Shown: positions 9,127 through 18,775 of the stretch, in pieces
How positions within the stretch are numbered: position 1 is the first letter of the stretch
Layout of the letters: every line of letters begins with the position of its first letter
Assembly: GCA_030849065.1 (NCBI GenBank)
Contig: JASAON010001597.1
Span: forward strand, 1 to 64,000
Direction: 5' to 3'
DNA length: 64,000 bases
From: Jaenimonas drosophilae
Taxonomy: Eukaryota > Euglenozoa > Kinetoplastea > Trypanosomatida > Trypanosomatidae
Made by a program: the position numbers and the translations under genes
Notes under the pieces: generated by a model
Seen by the model: only the letters and a program-made list of their open reading frames with translations
What the model was told of the DNA's origin: nothing
The model's database searches: none

Positions 9127-11598
9127 ATGAACCCGTCAGGAAGAACTGCTCAGCGGGGCACAGATGTTCGCAATGGCACCCGTGGCGGGAGGCCTGCCTA
9201 CTCCGGCAGCGATGCGCCACGTGTGGTGTCTGTCAACGGGGTGGCTCAGGGAACGGTGCCCCCTCAAGCGGCTGCTCCGATGATGGGTGCGTACTCCTCA
9301 GCTCAACAATCAAATGGCGTGCCACACCTCAGAGATGCTGAGCGTATCGAAAGCGGTCTTAGACAAGTTATTCGAGAGGCGCGCCTGATTCAACACGCAC
9401 CATTGTCAGCCTTGCGATCCCTGCCGGGATCCAACACGGTGGGCTTGGGAATGGATGGCCCCTGGATCCTTCAGCAGATCGTTGCGGCAATCCAGGATCA
9501 GGACCCACTGGCGGTGTTCACTGCTGTAACGCCCATAGAGCTCTACAACGTGACCGGCTGCATGTGTAGCGACCTTTCCAAGGTCTCAGAGCAACTGGAG
9601 CTCGGTGGACGAGAGCTTCGACCAGTCTTTTGTTTTGACGGCATCCCGCTTAGTACACGATTAGAGGTGTCCAGTGGACCGAACCCCACTCCACCCAATG
9701 AGGTTGCTACGTGCCGCGCGAGTGATGGTAACTATTCTGCCAAGCATGTCGGCATTGAGAGTCGGATGCACGCATCAAAACGTTTCCGCATCCTCAGTGA
9801 CGTCAAGGCGTTTCTCTTCCGGTACCTTCGATCGATGTACTCTCACGTGTTCGTTGGTCCCTACTCCTGCTGGGCACAGCTGGCATATTTCATGCTATCC
9901 AATAGTATTACTGGATGCCAATACATCTCTGAGATGTATGGAAGCCTGGAGATGCTAGCTTTCCCGGGAGTAGATCGTGTGATCACACGGATTGACGCGG
10001 TGAACCAGGTGTTTGACTTTGTGGATCGTAGCTCAGTCCTGCAAGCTATTCAGCACCGTCTTGGTTCCAACGAGAGTGTCTGGACCGATCGCGATCTTTC
10101 CTCGTGGATCATTCTGGATTCTCTGGAGCCCTCGCTACGCCTCCGCTTTTTGCCCCCGAACGTGGATACTCTTTTATTCACCATGACCAGAGAAGTGGAG
10201 GGCATTATGACCCCTGAGCTTACCCGCGGATCAGCTGTGAGCGCCCTGTTCACGGAACACCAGGCCCAGCGCATGCAAGCCAACCTAGCCGTACTCGACT
10301 CTCCGGTTTTCACCAGCTGCGCCAGTTGTGTGCCCCTGTTCCGACTCTTGAAGTTGCCACCCTTTTCCAATCTCAGCACAGTTTCGGCATACGGCGCTCG
10401 CCTGCCTCCTCGGCTCTACGTGTGTATGTTTGCTGGGTTGCTGAACCCAGTCTGTGCAGCGGCGGTCGCGCAGGGTATTCTAGTGGATCGATGGCCCTTG
10501 GTGGACTCAGTGGATTATCGCCGCCAGCTGCTGCATATTCTGACTCTTCGTGTGCAGAACGTCTTTCAGCTCCTTCACTCTGCCGAGCAGCTGCCCACAC
10601 CATCTTACCTCTACCAGGAGTTTGCTAGGCCCTCAACTCGAAGTGGTACAGCCTCGTCACCAGACGAACCCGCACCTCAGTCGTGTAAGTGGATCAACTT
10701 CCGTCAGCCCCCTGTGCTTCCCTTGGTGGACTGGATGAGCACGCTGGTGCACGGTTCTGCATCCCTCAACTCACAGCCGCAGATCTTCTTCTCCGATGTT
10801 CTCAAGCAGGCATTCCTACGTCCGACAAGCAGCCCACCTCCACGCGCCGAGTACACGACCATTCAGGAGGTGTGCGGTGCGGCCCTTCTGCATGCACTCG
10901 ATGCACTGGGCTATTTTGAGCACTATGCCCATGGGTCAACTGAAGAACACCTTCCGACGCCATGCAGCCGTGCCTTAGAGGAGGAGACCTGTAATACCCT
11001 GAGCGAGTACACGGTGCAACTGATTGAGCTGCTTCGCACTTCAACTCTGCACGACAACCCCATCACCACCTCCCCCACTGCCGAGCCCCCAGCCTACCCA
11101 CGCGGACTCCGTTTTGCCAGCCGAGTCATGAGCTTGGTTCCTTTAAACGTCTACGGCGTGTGGAGTGGCCCCTTCGACGTGGAGGTGGCTGCCTTTGGTG
11201 AGATGTCACGGATGATGAGCACCACACTACGTCAGCTTATTGAAAACATCACCTCTAACCTGTTCAGCACAGGCAGGACCACTGTCCGACTGGATCAGTT
11301 GAGCGAACTGACACCTAAACTACCTTTTCACTACCCAACCGAGTTTCACACAGGAAATGTTATTGTGTTCATCCTAAACAACCCGATGTTGACCATGTCG
11401 GATATCAAGTGCGTGTTTGCTGAGTGTGCGTGCCTGGAGGAGGACTTGGCCTCAGTTTTTGGGTTCTGGTTTCACGCGCACAGCGCCATGAAGCACCTCG
11501 TCAAGGAGGCGAACATTGATGAGCGGGTGCTACAAGACGCCAATCACCTCGTCGTTGCAGCTGCCCGACGACTTCAGTTGTGCCAGGGATTCTTGTAA
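9127..11598 (+). CDS. MKT1: MKT1-family post-transcriptional regulator
   Basis: 823 residues. Residues 1-75 are a disordered Gly/Gln/Ala-rich leader. Residues about 100-195 read as an inactive XPG-N/PIN-like fold (GLGMDGPWILQQ, and later ELRPVFCFDGIPLS). Residues about 232-300 match the XPG-I-like part of MKT1 (SCWAQLAYFMLSNSI, then EMYGSLEMLAFPGVDRVI). The nuclease acids typical of FEN1 are mostly absent, as in MKT1. The C-terminal half is helical and fits the MKT1 N- and C-terminal domains. In yeast and trypanosomes MKT1 binds PBP1 and mRNA-bound adaptors in the cytoplasm and raises mRNA stability and translation. Trypanosomes also have an MKT1-like paralogue, and I cannot tell which of the two this is. 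Confidence 0.7.
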   Translation: MNPSGRTAQRGTDVRNGTRGGRPAYSGSDAPRVVSVNGVAQGTVPPQAAAPMMGAYSSAQQSNGVPHLRDAERIESGLRQVIREARLIQHAPLSALRSLPGSNTVGLGMDGPWILQQIVAAIQDQDPLAVFTAVTPIELYNVTGCMCSDLSKVSEQLELGGRELRPVFCFDGIPLSTRLEVSSGPNPTPPNEVATCRASDGNYSAKHVGIESRMHASKRFRILSDVKAFLFRYLRSMYSHVFVGPYSCWAQLAYFMLSNSITGCQYISEMYGSLEMLAFPGVDRVITRIDAVNQVFDFVDRSSVLQAIQHRLGSNESVWTDRDLSSWIILDSLEPSLRLRFLPPNVDTLLFTMTREVEGIMTPELTRGSAVSALFTEHQAQRMQANLAVLDSPVFTSCASCVPLFRLLKLPPFSNLSTVSAYGARLPPRLYVCMFAGLLNPVCAAAVAQGILVDRWPLVDSVDYRRQLLHILTLRVQNVFQLLHSAEQLPTPSYLYQEFARPSTRSGTASSPDEPAPQSCKWINFRQPPVLPLVDWMSTLVHGSASLNSQPQIFFSDVLKQAFLRPTSSPPPRAEYTTIQEVCGAALLHALDALGYFEHYAHGSTEEHLPTPCSRALEEETCNTLSEYTVQLIELLRTSTLHDNPITTSPTAEPPAYPRGLRFASRVMSLVPLNVYGVWSGPFDVEVAAFGEMSRMMSTTLRQLIENITSNLFSTGRTTVRLDQLSELTPKLPFHYPTEFHTGNVIVFILNNPMLTMSDIKCVFAECACLEEDLASVFGFWFHAHSAMKHLVKEANIDERVLQDANHLVVAAARRLQLCQGFL

Positions 11599-13192
11599 GG
11601 CACCTGAAGCTATTGAGGGTGTGCGGATGCGGTGGCTCCCATATCTGCTTGAGCACCGTTTGCGCGTCATCCTTCTCGCTTTTTTTTTTTGCTGTTTCTC
11701 CACACAGTTTTTTTCTCTGCTCGTCCGGCTTGCGGCCGCGGCATCACGAGCAGTATAGAGTGCCTTTCTGTTTCCACCTCTAATTCCCCGCCTTCCCACT
11801 CTCTCTTCCCACATGGAGTGGCTCCTTCACGCGACTGCGCGAGCTCCCGCACTCATACACTACAGTGGTCTGCCAGCAAACGTGGAGGACAGGGAATATC
11901 AGAACCTCTTTTTCCATCATTTTCGTTCATTTTGATTTGTTCCATGTCGTTCTTTTTTTTTTGATTTTTGTTTGTTTTCAGTCATTGCTGTGGTGGTACT
12001 TTGGCCAATAACTCATTTCTTTATTTAACGAAACAGATATCTTTTTTTTTTCACCAGTGCTTGCTTGTGGATGAGGTGCAGACAAACACGTTGGAAAAGG
12101 AGTCGATGAGCGACGCGTGCTCGAGATGAGAGACAAGATCACGCGGTAGATTCCCCCCTCTCTCTCACACACACACAAAAAAAAAAGCACACCGAACTTG
12201 AACTTGGAACGAAAACAATTGTAGACGCCACAGCTATGCTATCTTATCGATGGTTACAGAGGAAGCCCTTTGACTTCTCACCACAGCACCCATGTTTGAT
12301 AAGGGTATAGATGTTGTTGGTAAGCGTGGGAAGGCTGGGGTGCTGCTACAGCACTCTCTTTTTTTCTTCCCCTCTTCGAAGATCAGAGAAACACTACAGA
12401 CCTACGATAGTAGAAGAAGCGGAAGCAGCAGTTTGAGGGGATTTTGCGCGCCGCTCACCGCCACAACCTGATAGGTACGCGCAGTGCTTGCGTCGGCATG
12501 CCACTCACTGTGGTGCGGTTTCTTCCTTTCTTTTCTTTCTTTTTATTGTCATGGTGATCAGCACCCTCGCTGTGCACCAACGGAGCCAGATCCCTCTCAC
12601 GAACCTCTCCCTTCCCCCAAAATTTAGGTGTAACATCCATTTTGTACTGTTGCGGTCGGGATGTGCGGCCTCCCCCTTCTTGTCGAGCGGATAGCTCTAT
12701 CCCTCACCACTCTGTTCTTGCTACCTTCTCCCACCATGCCCTTTGCCTTCTCAATTTTTTCTTCTTTGTTGTTTTTGTGGTGGTTGGATGTGTGCCGTCG
12801 GCTCGCTCCAGTGCGACATCTTAGCACATTATTCTGGCACGACAGGTTTCGCCGTTGCAGACCCTGCGTTCCCCTTTCTTCCCTCCCCCAACCCCCTTCT
12901 GAACGGGTCCCCGGGCAAGCGGATTTTGCTGCTGCGGAGGTCTCGTCAGGTGTAGGCTGTGGGTGAGGATGAGGAAGCCCTGTACTAGTACTACAACAAC
13001 ACAAGAGAACATTAACAGTTAGTTTTCTCTTTTCTCTCAATACACGCATCTTTTGAATCTTCCACGCACACGTCGAGTGAGTGTTAAGGGCCCAGGTGCA
13101 GATACAGAGGAGGAGGAAGGTCTACAGCACTTGTCTCTGACCCCCCCCCCCCAAAAAAAAAAAAAAAAAAAAGGTTGGTCTTATTGGACGTC
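11599..13192 (+). other. 1.6-kb spacer, no convincing gene
   Basis: The spacer holds T-rich and pyrimidine-rich runs, short A-runs, and a C12-A20 homopolymer junction at 13141-13172 just before the next start codon. Small open frames, such as a 101-codon one from 12661, have no domain signal and a composition like the surrounding pyrimidine-rich DNA. It probably consists of the 3' UTR of the MKT1-like gene and the 5' UTR of the next gene. Confidence 0.6.
13141..13173 (+). repeat. C12-A20 homopolymer junction ending in AG
   Basis: Twelve C are followed directly by twenty A and then G, 20 bases before the ATG at 13193. The run lies where a splice acceptor or a short 5' UTR would be. Confidence 0.9.
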
Positions 13193-16100
13193 ATGAACCC
13201 ATACTTCTTCTCACAACGGCGACGCCTTCGCGCGGACAAACCAGAACCACATAGAATTAGATCAGGCCTGCCCTTGCGCTCGGTCGGCACCAATGGCGAT
13301 AGCCGACGTGGAACATCTGACGGCAGCAGCGCTGGCCCAGGGTCGTCATCCGGTGCTGCAGTAGGGGATGATGGCGTGCGAGATCTTCGCTCTATACCTC
13401 CATCATCAGAGCACACCGCTGTCGTCACCCCACGCGCGGCTGCCTTTGTCGTGTACTCCCCACAAGGCCCACGACCTCTCCAAGGCTTGGACATTGCCGA
13501 GCCTTCGCTTGGCCGCATCCCCAACTCAGGACGATCATCCCCTGCAGAGGGCTCCGTGTCCGGTGTTCGAAGCGTATACGACCAAGCAACACGCTCACAG
13601 CTCCTCTTCATTCCCCCTGGGGCAGTTGTTTCCTTCCTTCAATCGAAGGACGGGGCACCGAGCATGCCCACCGCTCATACGCGGCGACCGCGGAGCGCTG
13701 GCCCACCGACCGTCATCCGCGACTCTCTCCCACTCTCCGCACCACAGCGTGTGATCGCTGTGCAGCTCTTTATTGAGCCCCCTGTTGGCATGTCTGCCGC
13801 CTCATCCGGGGGCATCTCTCTCTCTGGTCTTCACATGGACCTGGTGATCCAAGACCGACGAGGACGTCATCGACTCCTCTTCTCCAGCAACCTTGAGGCC
13901 CTCTACACCTCCACCCTGCACACCAAGGTACCCCTCCGCTGTATTCGCGAGGCACAGTGGACCAACGTCTACCTCGACGTCCTGTCGCTGCACCGCAGCC
14001 TCATTTCGGGTGGCGGACCCAACTCGGCCGGAGGTGGGGGAGGAGGAGGCTATCGACTGCGCCAGCTCAGCATCAGTGGTGGCACAGGCATCTACGTACG
14101 CCGCATCATTGCTCTTCACACGCTCCCACTCGTCGGGCCAACCTCGCAGAGGCTGTCCGACGCTGGTGGCGGAGACTTTGACCACGCCTACAGCGGTGAG
14201 ATTGATGGAGATCGGTGTGAGTGGGTGCCCGATCCGTTCAGGCTACCCCCTGATGCCGCTCAGTCGCTGCACATCTTTATTCGAACAGGCAAAGAGCGGG
14301 TGCTCTACGTCACTCCAGGAGGGAGTCGGCATGGCAGAGGCCGAGGTAGAAACAGCGTGGAGAGTAGGGAACTACAGCGCCGTCGATCGGTTGCGGATGA
14401 TGAGGAGGAAGATGTTGTGGTGGAGAGGGATGACGCTGTTCCCACTCGAGCGACCTCCTCCGGCACCGCGCCCGGGACGTCGGCAGGTGCCCCACCACGA
14501 CGATCCTTCAACACCGAAGATTATCTCCACGCCTCATCCCGTCGAACCAGTACCGCTGGGGGAGGGGTGGGAAGAGAGAGCACGAACGGCCCTCCACCTC
14601 CGTTGGTCTCGCAGACCATGGTGGTGAATGCAAGCCACGAAGGTGGTCCATCGGAGTTCGATGATGTGCGCAACGCCATGACCACGACGAGTGCCTTCGA
14701 CGTGAGCAGCACGAGCTCCATCTACAGTCATCTCACCATGGATGATGTTGATGATGATGGCGATAATAGTGCGGTGGAGGAGGAGGAGCCAGCCTGGGTT
14801 CAGGTCGTGCAGCGCATCTCTGGAGATCGGTCCAAAGCCATAGCAGCGTTCCGCTCGTCCTCTACGGGCTCACGCCCTCCCACGCACGAATCGGTTGCCT
14901 GCATGACGGCCAAGGAGCCAGAGCCACGTGGTGCCACAAAGACGGGTCTAAAGGAGCAAGCTCCACCATCGGACCGGGGCCTCGATCGCACCACTCACCT
15001 TGCTGAACCTGCACGTCGGCCAAAGTCTGGCCAACGGCAGCCACATACACCCGATGCGGTGGTCTCTACTCCTCCTCGCCCGGGCTCACGAACATCGTTG
15101 CTGCGGCTGACGCCGATGCACTCCGCCGCGAAGCTCCAGTCGGACCTCCGCCCGGTGATCCCACTGAGTCTTGGAGGTACCCCGCTAGGCCGTACGCGTC
15201 CGGTAGGGGAGAGCCCATCGTCTGCTGCCCCAACTCCCGCAGTGGCAGCGGCAGCATTGCCATCTAGCAATCGAGCAGATGATGTCCGGCCCTCTTCGGC
15301 GGCACAGCCATCATCACAGCAGCCAGAGCTGCCGAGGCCGATCCAGGATGACAATGGCATTGACGAAGAGGATGATCCTTTGGATTGCACCATCAGCACA
15401 CTCCATTCCGAGGATGAGATGGACTGGATCGATGGACGTGGCCGCGTGCCAGCCACTCATGCGTCTTCATCTGCACACGATGATGATCAATCCCAGAATA
15501 TCGGAGAGAATGCTGGCTACATGCAGTCATCGCCCATCTACGCCGATCCTGCCTTGCGCGGGGATGATGCACAGGTCGATGCGATGGTGAGTTTGATGGC
15601 CCAACGTGTCCGAAAGATTCAGGAGGTGCTGCGGCGAGGAGATGGCGTGGCCAATCGGCCTCCCGACGATGAGCTCGACGAGCTCCGCCACACACTACTA
15701 CAGAAGCCATCCAGCAAAGATGGGCGAGACAAGTACGTTCAAACGGAGGTGGTGCACGCGCCACTTCTCACCGCCGGTACACCTCCCCTGGCTGCTACCC
15801 GGCCCATCTTACCCACCCAGCTTACTTGGCCAAGCCATCCATTTCCTCCACACCCAACCCCATCATCATCGGCGGCCCACACGTCATGGCCCATGCAGGC
15901 AGCGGCACCACCAGCAACTACAGCCCCCGCCGACATTCCTCTTCCGCCTGCAGAACTCCTTCCACGGGCCGTCGAGGCCATCCCACCACGTGGCCGTCTT
16001 GGGGCTTCCCCTTCGGTGCATTCCGTCGCCCCACAGGTCTCTGCACGCTCACCGCCTCACCTTCATCATGGACCGCCGCGCGCACGATCTCCGCCACCCG

Positions 16101-17350
16101 CTGCAGCTGAAGTGCTGGAGAGCTGGCGCCGCAGCGAGGACGACTGGAGGACTATGGACTCCACCCCGGCATCGTCGCGGCGGGAGCAAGTGCAGCTCCT
16201 CACTCCCCACTCTTCCTCAGCCCACAACCACCACGTCGTCCGTGACGAGCAGGAGATGACGACGAATGAACGTCTCTGCCTCGACTCCACAGAACACTTC
16301 GAGGCCGCCCTTCAAGGACTTGGCCGACCGCACGCAGCAGAGGCGGTGGTAGGGAGGAGCTCACCACGTCAGGCCGCCCCACGTTTCCGCGAGCAGCACT
16401 TCCTCGCCACCCCCGCCTCCGAGGCGGCTGGCCCTCGACATGGCGGGATCTTTGCTGCCCTTCGTGAAGCACATACGGCGTTGGGGAGCCCCACCCCAAC
16501 CACCTGCCAAGTCTCCGCCCGCATCATTTCCGCCGCTGTGGGTGATGCTGTGGGGATTGCCTCCCCCGCCGATGCCATGGCACAGAGTACGCAGACGAGC
16601 TGGACCTTCGAGTCCGCCTCGTTGGTGGGGGAGTCAACCTCCACCCGCCGGAGTGTCTTCCAGCCCAGGGTTCCTGACCTACGGGCGCAGGACGGGCACA
16701 CCACACCACGTAGCTCATCTCACCCACTGGGCCCAAGCTCTGCCCGTGCGGAGAGCGATCACGTCAACGTGTACACCACTCCCCTGGCGGCGTCACCGAA
16801 TCCCTTCTCGGGCCGTGGTGGGGGTGGTGCAGCTGATGCGCATGAAGCGATGGTGGCCACCAAGCCCTCGATGATCTATCGCAACAACGGAATCCTCTCC
16901 ATCTCACCACGGTATCCGGAGGCACCCCTACCCCCACCCATCATGTCTGGTCGGCGTAGCAACGATGAAGACCGCCAACAACATCGGCAGCTGAGCGATG
17001 CCAGAAAGAAGCAGGATATCTCGTCGCAGTCACCAGGGTACTCAGCACGCGAAGCACCTGCAGCAGCAGCACAACACGATGCTCCACATGCCGCTCATTT
17101 TTCTGTGATTCCTGCTTCTCAGATGCCCCACTTCTCTGCCATGAGCGCAGATCGCTATAGCACCACATCGGATGGCGGGCTGCAGTCACTCAGTGCGCGT
17201 AGTGGCGGACGTGGGGTGACGAAAGAGCAGGAGCAGCAGCGGCCACCTCCTCCTTCCAACAGTGGAGGTGCTCGGTCGATGGTCTATGATCCGGTGCTGG
17301 AGTGTTACCTGGACGTTGAGGGAAATATCTTCGTTGACCACTCCGCGTAG
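13193..17350 (+). CDS. CFAP20-domain-containing protein (CFAP20DC/C3orf67-like) with a long disordered tail
   Basis: The first ATG in frame is at 13193, giving 1385 aa. Residues about 138-312 match the CFAP20 (DUF667) domain of the CFAP20DC subfamily: IPPGAVVSFLQSKDG, then DLVIQDRRGRHRLLFSS, a PLRCIREAQWTNVYLDV core (W plus LDV) and a closing strand with RRIIALHT. A Gly7 loop is inserted near residue 285. The other 1070 residues are Ser/Pro/Ala/His-rich and probably disordered, with acidic patches. The last 25 residues regain order (MVYDPVLECYLDVEGNIFVD). CFAP20-family proteins bind the inner junction or surface of axonemal doublets, so a flagellar role is likely but inferred. Confidence 0.65.
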   Translation: MNPYFFSQRRRLRADKPEPHRIRSGLPLRSVGTNGDSRRGTSDGSSAGPGSSSGAAVGDDGVRDLRSIPPSSEHTAVVTPRAAAFVVYSPQGPRPLQGLDIAEPSLGRIPNSGRSSPAEGSVSGVRSVYDQATRSQLLFIPPGAVVSFLQSKDGAPSMPTAHTRRPRSAGPPTVIRDSLPLSAPQRVIAVQLFIEPPVGMSAASSGGISLSGLHMDLVIQDRRGRHRLLFSSNLEALYTSTLHTKVPLRCIREAQWTNVYLDVLSLHRSLISGGGPNSAGGGGGGGYRLRQLSISGGTGIYVRRIIALHTLPLVGPTSQRLSDAGGGDFDHAYSGEIDGDRCEWVPDPFRLPPDAAQSLHIFIRTGKERVLYVTPGGSRHGRGRGRNSVESRELQRRRSVADDEEEDVVVERDDAVPTRATSSGTAPGTSAGAPPRRSFNTEDYLHASSRRTSTAGGGVGRESTNGPPPPLVSQTMVVNASHEGGPSEFDDVRNAMTTTSAFDVSSTSSIYSHLTMDDVDDDGDNSAVEEEEPAWVQVVQRISGDRSKAIAAFRSSSTGSRPPTHESVACMTAKEPEPRGATKTGLKEQAPPSDRGLDRTTHLAEPARRPKSGQRQPHTPDAVVSTPPRPGSRTSLLRLTPMHSAAKLQSDLRPVIPLSLGGTPLGRTRPVGESPSSAAPTPAVAAAALPSSNRADDVRPSSAAQPSSQQPELPRPIQDDNGIDEEDDPLDCTISTLHSEDEMDWIDGRGRVPATHASSSAHDDDQSQNIGENAGYMQSSPIYADPALRGDDAQVDAMVSLMAQRVRKIQEVLRRGDGVANRPPDDELDELRHTLLQKPSSKDGRDKYVQTEVVHAPLLTAGTPPLAATRPILPTQLTWPSHPFPPHPTPSSSAAHTSWPMQAAAPPATTAPADIPLPPAELLPRAVEAIPPRGRLGASPSVHSVAPQVSARSPPHLHHGPPRARSPPPAAAEVLESWRRSEDDWRTMDSTPASSRREQVQLLTPHSSSAHNHHVVRDEQEMTTNERLCLDSTEHFEAALQGLGRPHAAEAVVGRSSPRQAAPRFREQHFLATPASEAAGPRHGGIFAALREAHTALGSPTPTTCQVSARIISAAVGDAVGIASPADAMAQSTQTSWTFESASLVGESTSTRRSVFQPRVPDLRAQDGHTTPRSSSHPLGPSSARAESDHVNVYTTPLAASPNPFSGRGGGGAADAHEAMVATKPSMIYRNNGILSISPRYPEAPLPPPIMSGRRSNDEDRQQHRQLSDARKKQDISSQSPGYSAREAPAAAAQHDAPHAAHFSVIPASQMPHFSAMSADRYSTTSDGGLQSLSARSGGRGVTKEQEQQRPPPPSNSGGARSMVYDPVLECYLDVEGNIFVDHSA

Positions 17351-17685
17351 AGCTCCCGCCGACTCATTCATCATCATATTTTTTTTCGCCATGTGCCACT
17401 GATCAAGAAGCTCTTGGTGAGCTTCGACGTCCATTGCGTGGATGTTGCTGTGCTAGATCGCCCATCACTTGGAGACCTTCTCATTGCTCTTTTGTTTGTT
17501 TGCTTGGTCATTAGCGTACAGAGTTTTGGTGAGGCGAGATCACAGTCGCCCACGACAGCTTCATCAGCAGTTAGACCGCACCACCAACTTGGGCGGGTTG
17601 TTGGCAGAAGAGAGGCATCGTGTCAGCCCGCTAATTTGGCCCGTTTCGAGCACCTTCCATCAACACACGCCACAGCAGCATCTGG
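17351..17685 (+). other. 335-bp spacer
   Basis: It holds T-rich and pyrimidine-rich stretches and several AG dinucleotides before the ATG at 17686. I see no gene in it. Confidence 0.6.
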
Positions 17686-18345
17686 ATGGATCTTCACGAC
17701 ACACCAAGCTTGACAGACCTCACCGCTGGATGGCCTGTTCCCGCAGCAGTCCTCGCACAGTGCCTTCGTCTGGGTGCTGCCACCAGCGTTGAGGTGGAGG
17801 TCGAGACGAAGCAGGGCTACGTCTATACAGGGCGAGTGACGGAGCTCGACCAGAACTACAACCTCCACCTAGTGGATGCTGTGGTGCGCCGAGCTCGTAT
17901 CTGTGACATTGAGCGGCAACTTCGACGAGAACGGGAGAAGGAGCTACTCGGTCTTGGCAGGACATTCACGATGCTTGGCTCCACCTCCACCGAGGATGGG
18001 CTGCCCACCTTCATGAAGGAGCGGCCCGACTCCGCCGCACGCCCACGCTTTGTCGGTGCGGTGGTGATTCGTAGCAGCAACCTCCTCCTCATTGACTTTA
18101 GCGCATCGATGAAGCCGTCGTCGGGAGGTGATGTGGCGCCCGAGACGAAGCGCGGTACCACAAGTGGGGCCAAACGGAAGAGGGAGGAACTCACGATGGA
18201 CCCCACCAATTTAAGGGCCTCCTTTGAGAGCATGGCAACGGCTGTGCGGCGGTCGATGGCGGCGAAGCGACAGAAGGATCGGTCTGAACGCCGTAAGCGA
18301 GTTGGGGCTGCGGCGACGAAGACGAAGACGGAGACGAAGCCGTAG
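17686..18345 (+). CDS. Sm/LSm-fold protein with an insert between Sm1 and Sm2
   Basis: 219 residues. Residues about 18-66 fit the Sm1 motif: a start helix, the strands VEVEVETKQGYVYTGRVTELD, then N-Y-N-L-H-L where Sm proteins have D-x-N-x-x-L. Residues about 122-140 fit Sm2 (GAVVIRSSNLLLIDF, like I-R-G-x-x-I). About 45 charged residues separate the two motifs, more than in most Sm proteins. The C-terminal 75 residues are very basic (KRQKDRSERRKRV), as in several spliceosomal Sm proteins. Kinetoplastids have divergent Sm variants specific to U2 and U4 as well as LSm proteins. The fold is likely; which subunit it is cannot be decided here. Confidence 0.6.
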   Translation: MDLHDTPSLTDLTAGWPVPAAVLAQCLRLGAATSVEVEVETKQGYVYTGRVTELDQNYNLHLVDAVVRRARICDIERQLRREREKELLGLGRTFTMLGSTSTEDGLPTFMKERPDSAARPRFVGAVVIRSSNLLLIDFSASMKPSSGGDVAPETKRGTTSGAKRKREELTMDPTNLRASFESMATAVRRSMAAKRQKDRSERRKRVGAAATKTKTETKP

Positions 18346-18775
18346 TGTGGTGGTAGCGACGGCGCTCCAGCCTCCACCGGTCTCTGCTAAGGCACACGCC
18401 AACAGGGCTAATGTGGTGGTGACGTGATTGCTGTGTTCGTGGTTATGCATCATACCACACGCGTAGTGACCTCAACAACATCAACATCCAGTTGTGCATT
18501 GACGTTATTTTTTTTTTTTTTGCTCTCCTCTTCCATCCTCTTTGTTGTGTGGGATTAGTCTTGGCTGGGCTCTGCTCGTACGCTCGGAGCACTGGCCGTC
18601 ACAGCAGGAAGTGAGGGGTATCCGCCCCCACCCACTTACCACACCGTGGACACTGAGTGCGAGTCTCCACTTTGGTTCTGCTGACTCAGGAACCAACGCT
18701 TCTCGCACGCTAACCTTACGCCGAGACTCACACGTTGTTCTCAACACATAGATTGTGTGGCCGTTGAGAAGGGGG
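18346..18775 (+). other. 430-bp spacer
   Basis: It contains a T-run at about 18508-18521, followed by a pyrimidine-rich stretch (CTCTCCTCTTCC) and AG-containing sequence. The next ATG is 250 bp further on. No gene is seen. Confidence 0.6.

Noticed and set aside
12661..12966. 101-codon frame with hydrophobic residues
   Set aside because: Its composition follows the pyrimidine-rich DNA and it has no domain signal or nearby acceptor of its own.
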